This document shows, in pieces, positions 63,129 to 64,000 of a stretch of DNA of 64,000 bases (position 1 is the first letter of the stretch; each line of letters begins with the position of its first letter). A program made the position numbers and the translations under genes. Under the pieces are notes generated by a model. The model did not search any database, was not told the origin of the DNA, and saw only the letters and a program-made list of their open reading frames with translations. The DNA comes from Planotetraspora kaengkrachanensis (GTDB lineage Bacteria; Actinomycetota; Actinomycetes; Streptosporangiales; Streptosporangiaceae): NCBI RefSeq assembly GCF_016862895.1, contig NZ_BONV01000009.1, forward strand, positions 206,270-270,269. The letters run 5' to 3'.

Positions 63129-64000
63129 CTACCTGCCTTCAGTCGTCTCGCCGGATGGCAGAACACGAAGCACCAGAATGGCCATGTCATCGATCATGTG
63201 CCCATTGCTGTATACCAAGACAGCCTCACTGATCGACTTCACCAGAGCATCTGCCTCCGCGTCCACGACCTTCGCGATCAGCGCGATCAGCCGCTCTTCT
63301 CCAAAAAGATCCCAGTTGTTCGCAGCGTGCGCCTCAGTGACCCCGTCGGAATACAGCACAAGGGCATCCCCGGGACGCAGCGAGAACCGGACCTGTCCAA
63401 GGTCGGCGTCCTCGAACATGCCGAGCAAGGTGCCCGAGGTCCGCAGGGACTCCACGGTGCCGTCAGCGCGGTGTATCAGTGCCGACGGGTGCCCTGCGGT
63501 GGTGATCAGGCCGGTGAAACCGTCCTGGTCCGGTCGCAGGATGGCGCAGACCGCGGTCAGAAACCGTTCGTCTGGTTGGCGTTGGACCAATAGCGCCTGA
63601 TTGAGCTGCGCCAAACGCAGTGGGCGACAGGGTGTTGAGTGCGTCGGCGCGGATGGTGTATCTGGCCAGAGTCGTGATCTGTGCAGCGTCTACACCATGT
63701 CCGGAGACGTCTCCCAGCACCACGCACCAGCGTGATTCTCCGAGCGGGAACAGGTCGTAAAAGTCTCCCGTGACGATCACGCCTCCGGCGGCGGGGATGA
63801 ACGCCGCCGCTGTCTGCATACCAGCCATCTGCGGCATGATCGGCGGTAGAAGGCTCCGCTGAAGAGTTTGCGCAAGCTCCGTCGAGGTCGCTCCCGCCGC
63901 CTGCAACGCGGACACACGACGATTCGCACGAGTCAACGCGCCACGGAGCGCGATCTCAGCCGACACCGCCTGCGCCAAAGCCGAAAGCACCTGGAGGGGG
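63129..64000 (-). pseudogene. PP2C/SpoIIE-type phosphatase, frameshifted and cut by the window edge
   Basis: From the right edge the frame reads LRGALTRANRRVSALQAAGA then TELAQTLQRSLLPPIMPQMA, GVIVTGDFYDLFPLGESRWC and VLGDVSGHGVDAAQITTLAR, the PP2C SpoIIE start with its first metal Asp residues. At about 63614 an extra T in CGTTTGG shifts the frame; the continuation is AQLNQALLVQRQPDERFLTA, AGHPSALIHRADGTVESL, LVLYSDGVTEA and IDDMAILVLRV. One base removed would restore a complete domain. It may be a sequencing error or a real loss. Upstream sensor domains lie outside the window. Confidence 0.7.

Overview
The window is high-GC DNA with frequent GTG and TTG starts, Shine-Dalgarno-led operons with ATGA/GTGA overlaps, Tat and Sec secretion signals, and families typical of filamentous actinomycetes (XRE/MmyB-type regulators, DUF6247, SpdB-like transfer protein, secreted glycosidases). 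I infer a filamentous actinobacterium, perhaps of the Streptosporangiales; the sequence alone does not fix the genus. No rRNA, CRISPR array or biosynthetic gene cluster is visible.

Layout. (1) 0.3-9.0 kb is an intact secreted amino-sugar polymer degradation region: a class II amidotransferase, a translationally coupled GH20 hexosaminidase and GH2 exo-glucosaminidase, a secreted zinc metallopeptidase and a GH18-like protein. (2) 9-22 kb is an accessory zone of decay. It holds integrase, transposase, XRE and SnoaL remnants, and several reading frames interrupted by in-frame stops. Intact islands remain: SDR, MFS transporter, DUF427, AhpD-like protein, ICL/PEP mutase-family lyase, nitroreductase and a YjbR protein. 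(3) 22-27 kb is a run of small single genes of the orphan-immunity type (Imm1, SMI1/KNR4, DUF4240, DUF6247 and unknowns). They are separated by dispersed GTCACYC-type repeats and fragments of tRNA-Val and RNase P RNA that look like old attachment sites. (4) 27-36.9 kb is another graveyard: a truncated integrase, a SpdB-like gene of an integrative conjugative element, a phage HNH/terminase cassette, a tRNA-Val(TAC) 3' half, an intact MmyB-type regulator and several short genes. (5) 37-41.3 kb is an iron locus (EfeO-EfeB) followed by a secreted phosphoesterase. (6) 42-43.5 kb holds IS481 and integrase remnants. (7) 44-53.3 kb is a coherent sugar locus on the minus strand. It encodes an ATP-binding protein, two permeases, a lipoprotein binding protein and a xylose-isomerase-like epimerase, followed by a 1172-residue secreted ThuA/sugar-dehydrogenase/PKD/CBM/ricin protein. 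(8) 54-64 kb holds a divergent aldo/keto reductase-TetR pair, a MerR regulator and an IS5 element inserted next to a LuxR fragment. A plus-strand run follows (DUF4142, SRPBCC protein, zinc alcohol dehydrogenase, DUF72), and then a PP2C/SpoIIE phosphatase with a frameshift, cut by the window edge.

How it works together. The left edge and the 44-53 kb region both look like saprophytic carbohydrate use: secreted depolymerases, monomer import, and cytoplasmic isomerisation or secreted oxidation. The middle looks like a repeatedly invaded integration hot spot in which captured genes decay at different rates. The most interesting signals are the orphan-immunity run with its repeats, the tRNA/rnpB attachment-site fragments, the group of genes with in-frame stops (one of them partly duplicated around an unusual SDR), and the ThuA-dehydrogenase sugar locus.
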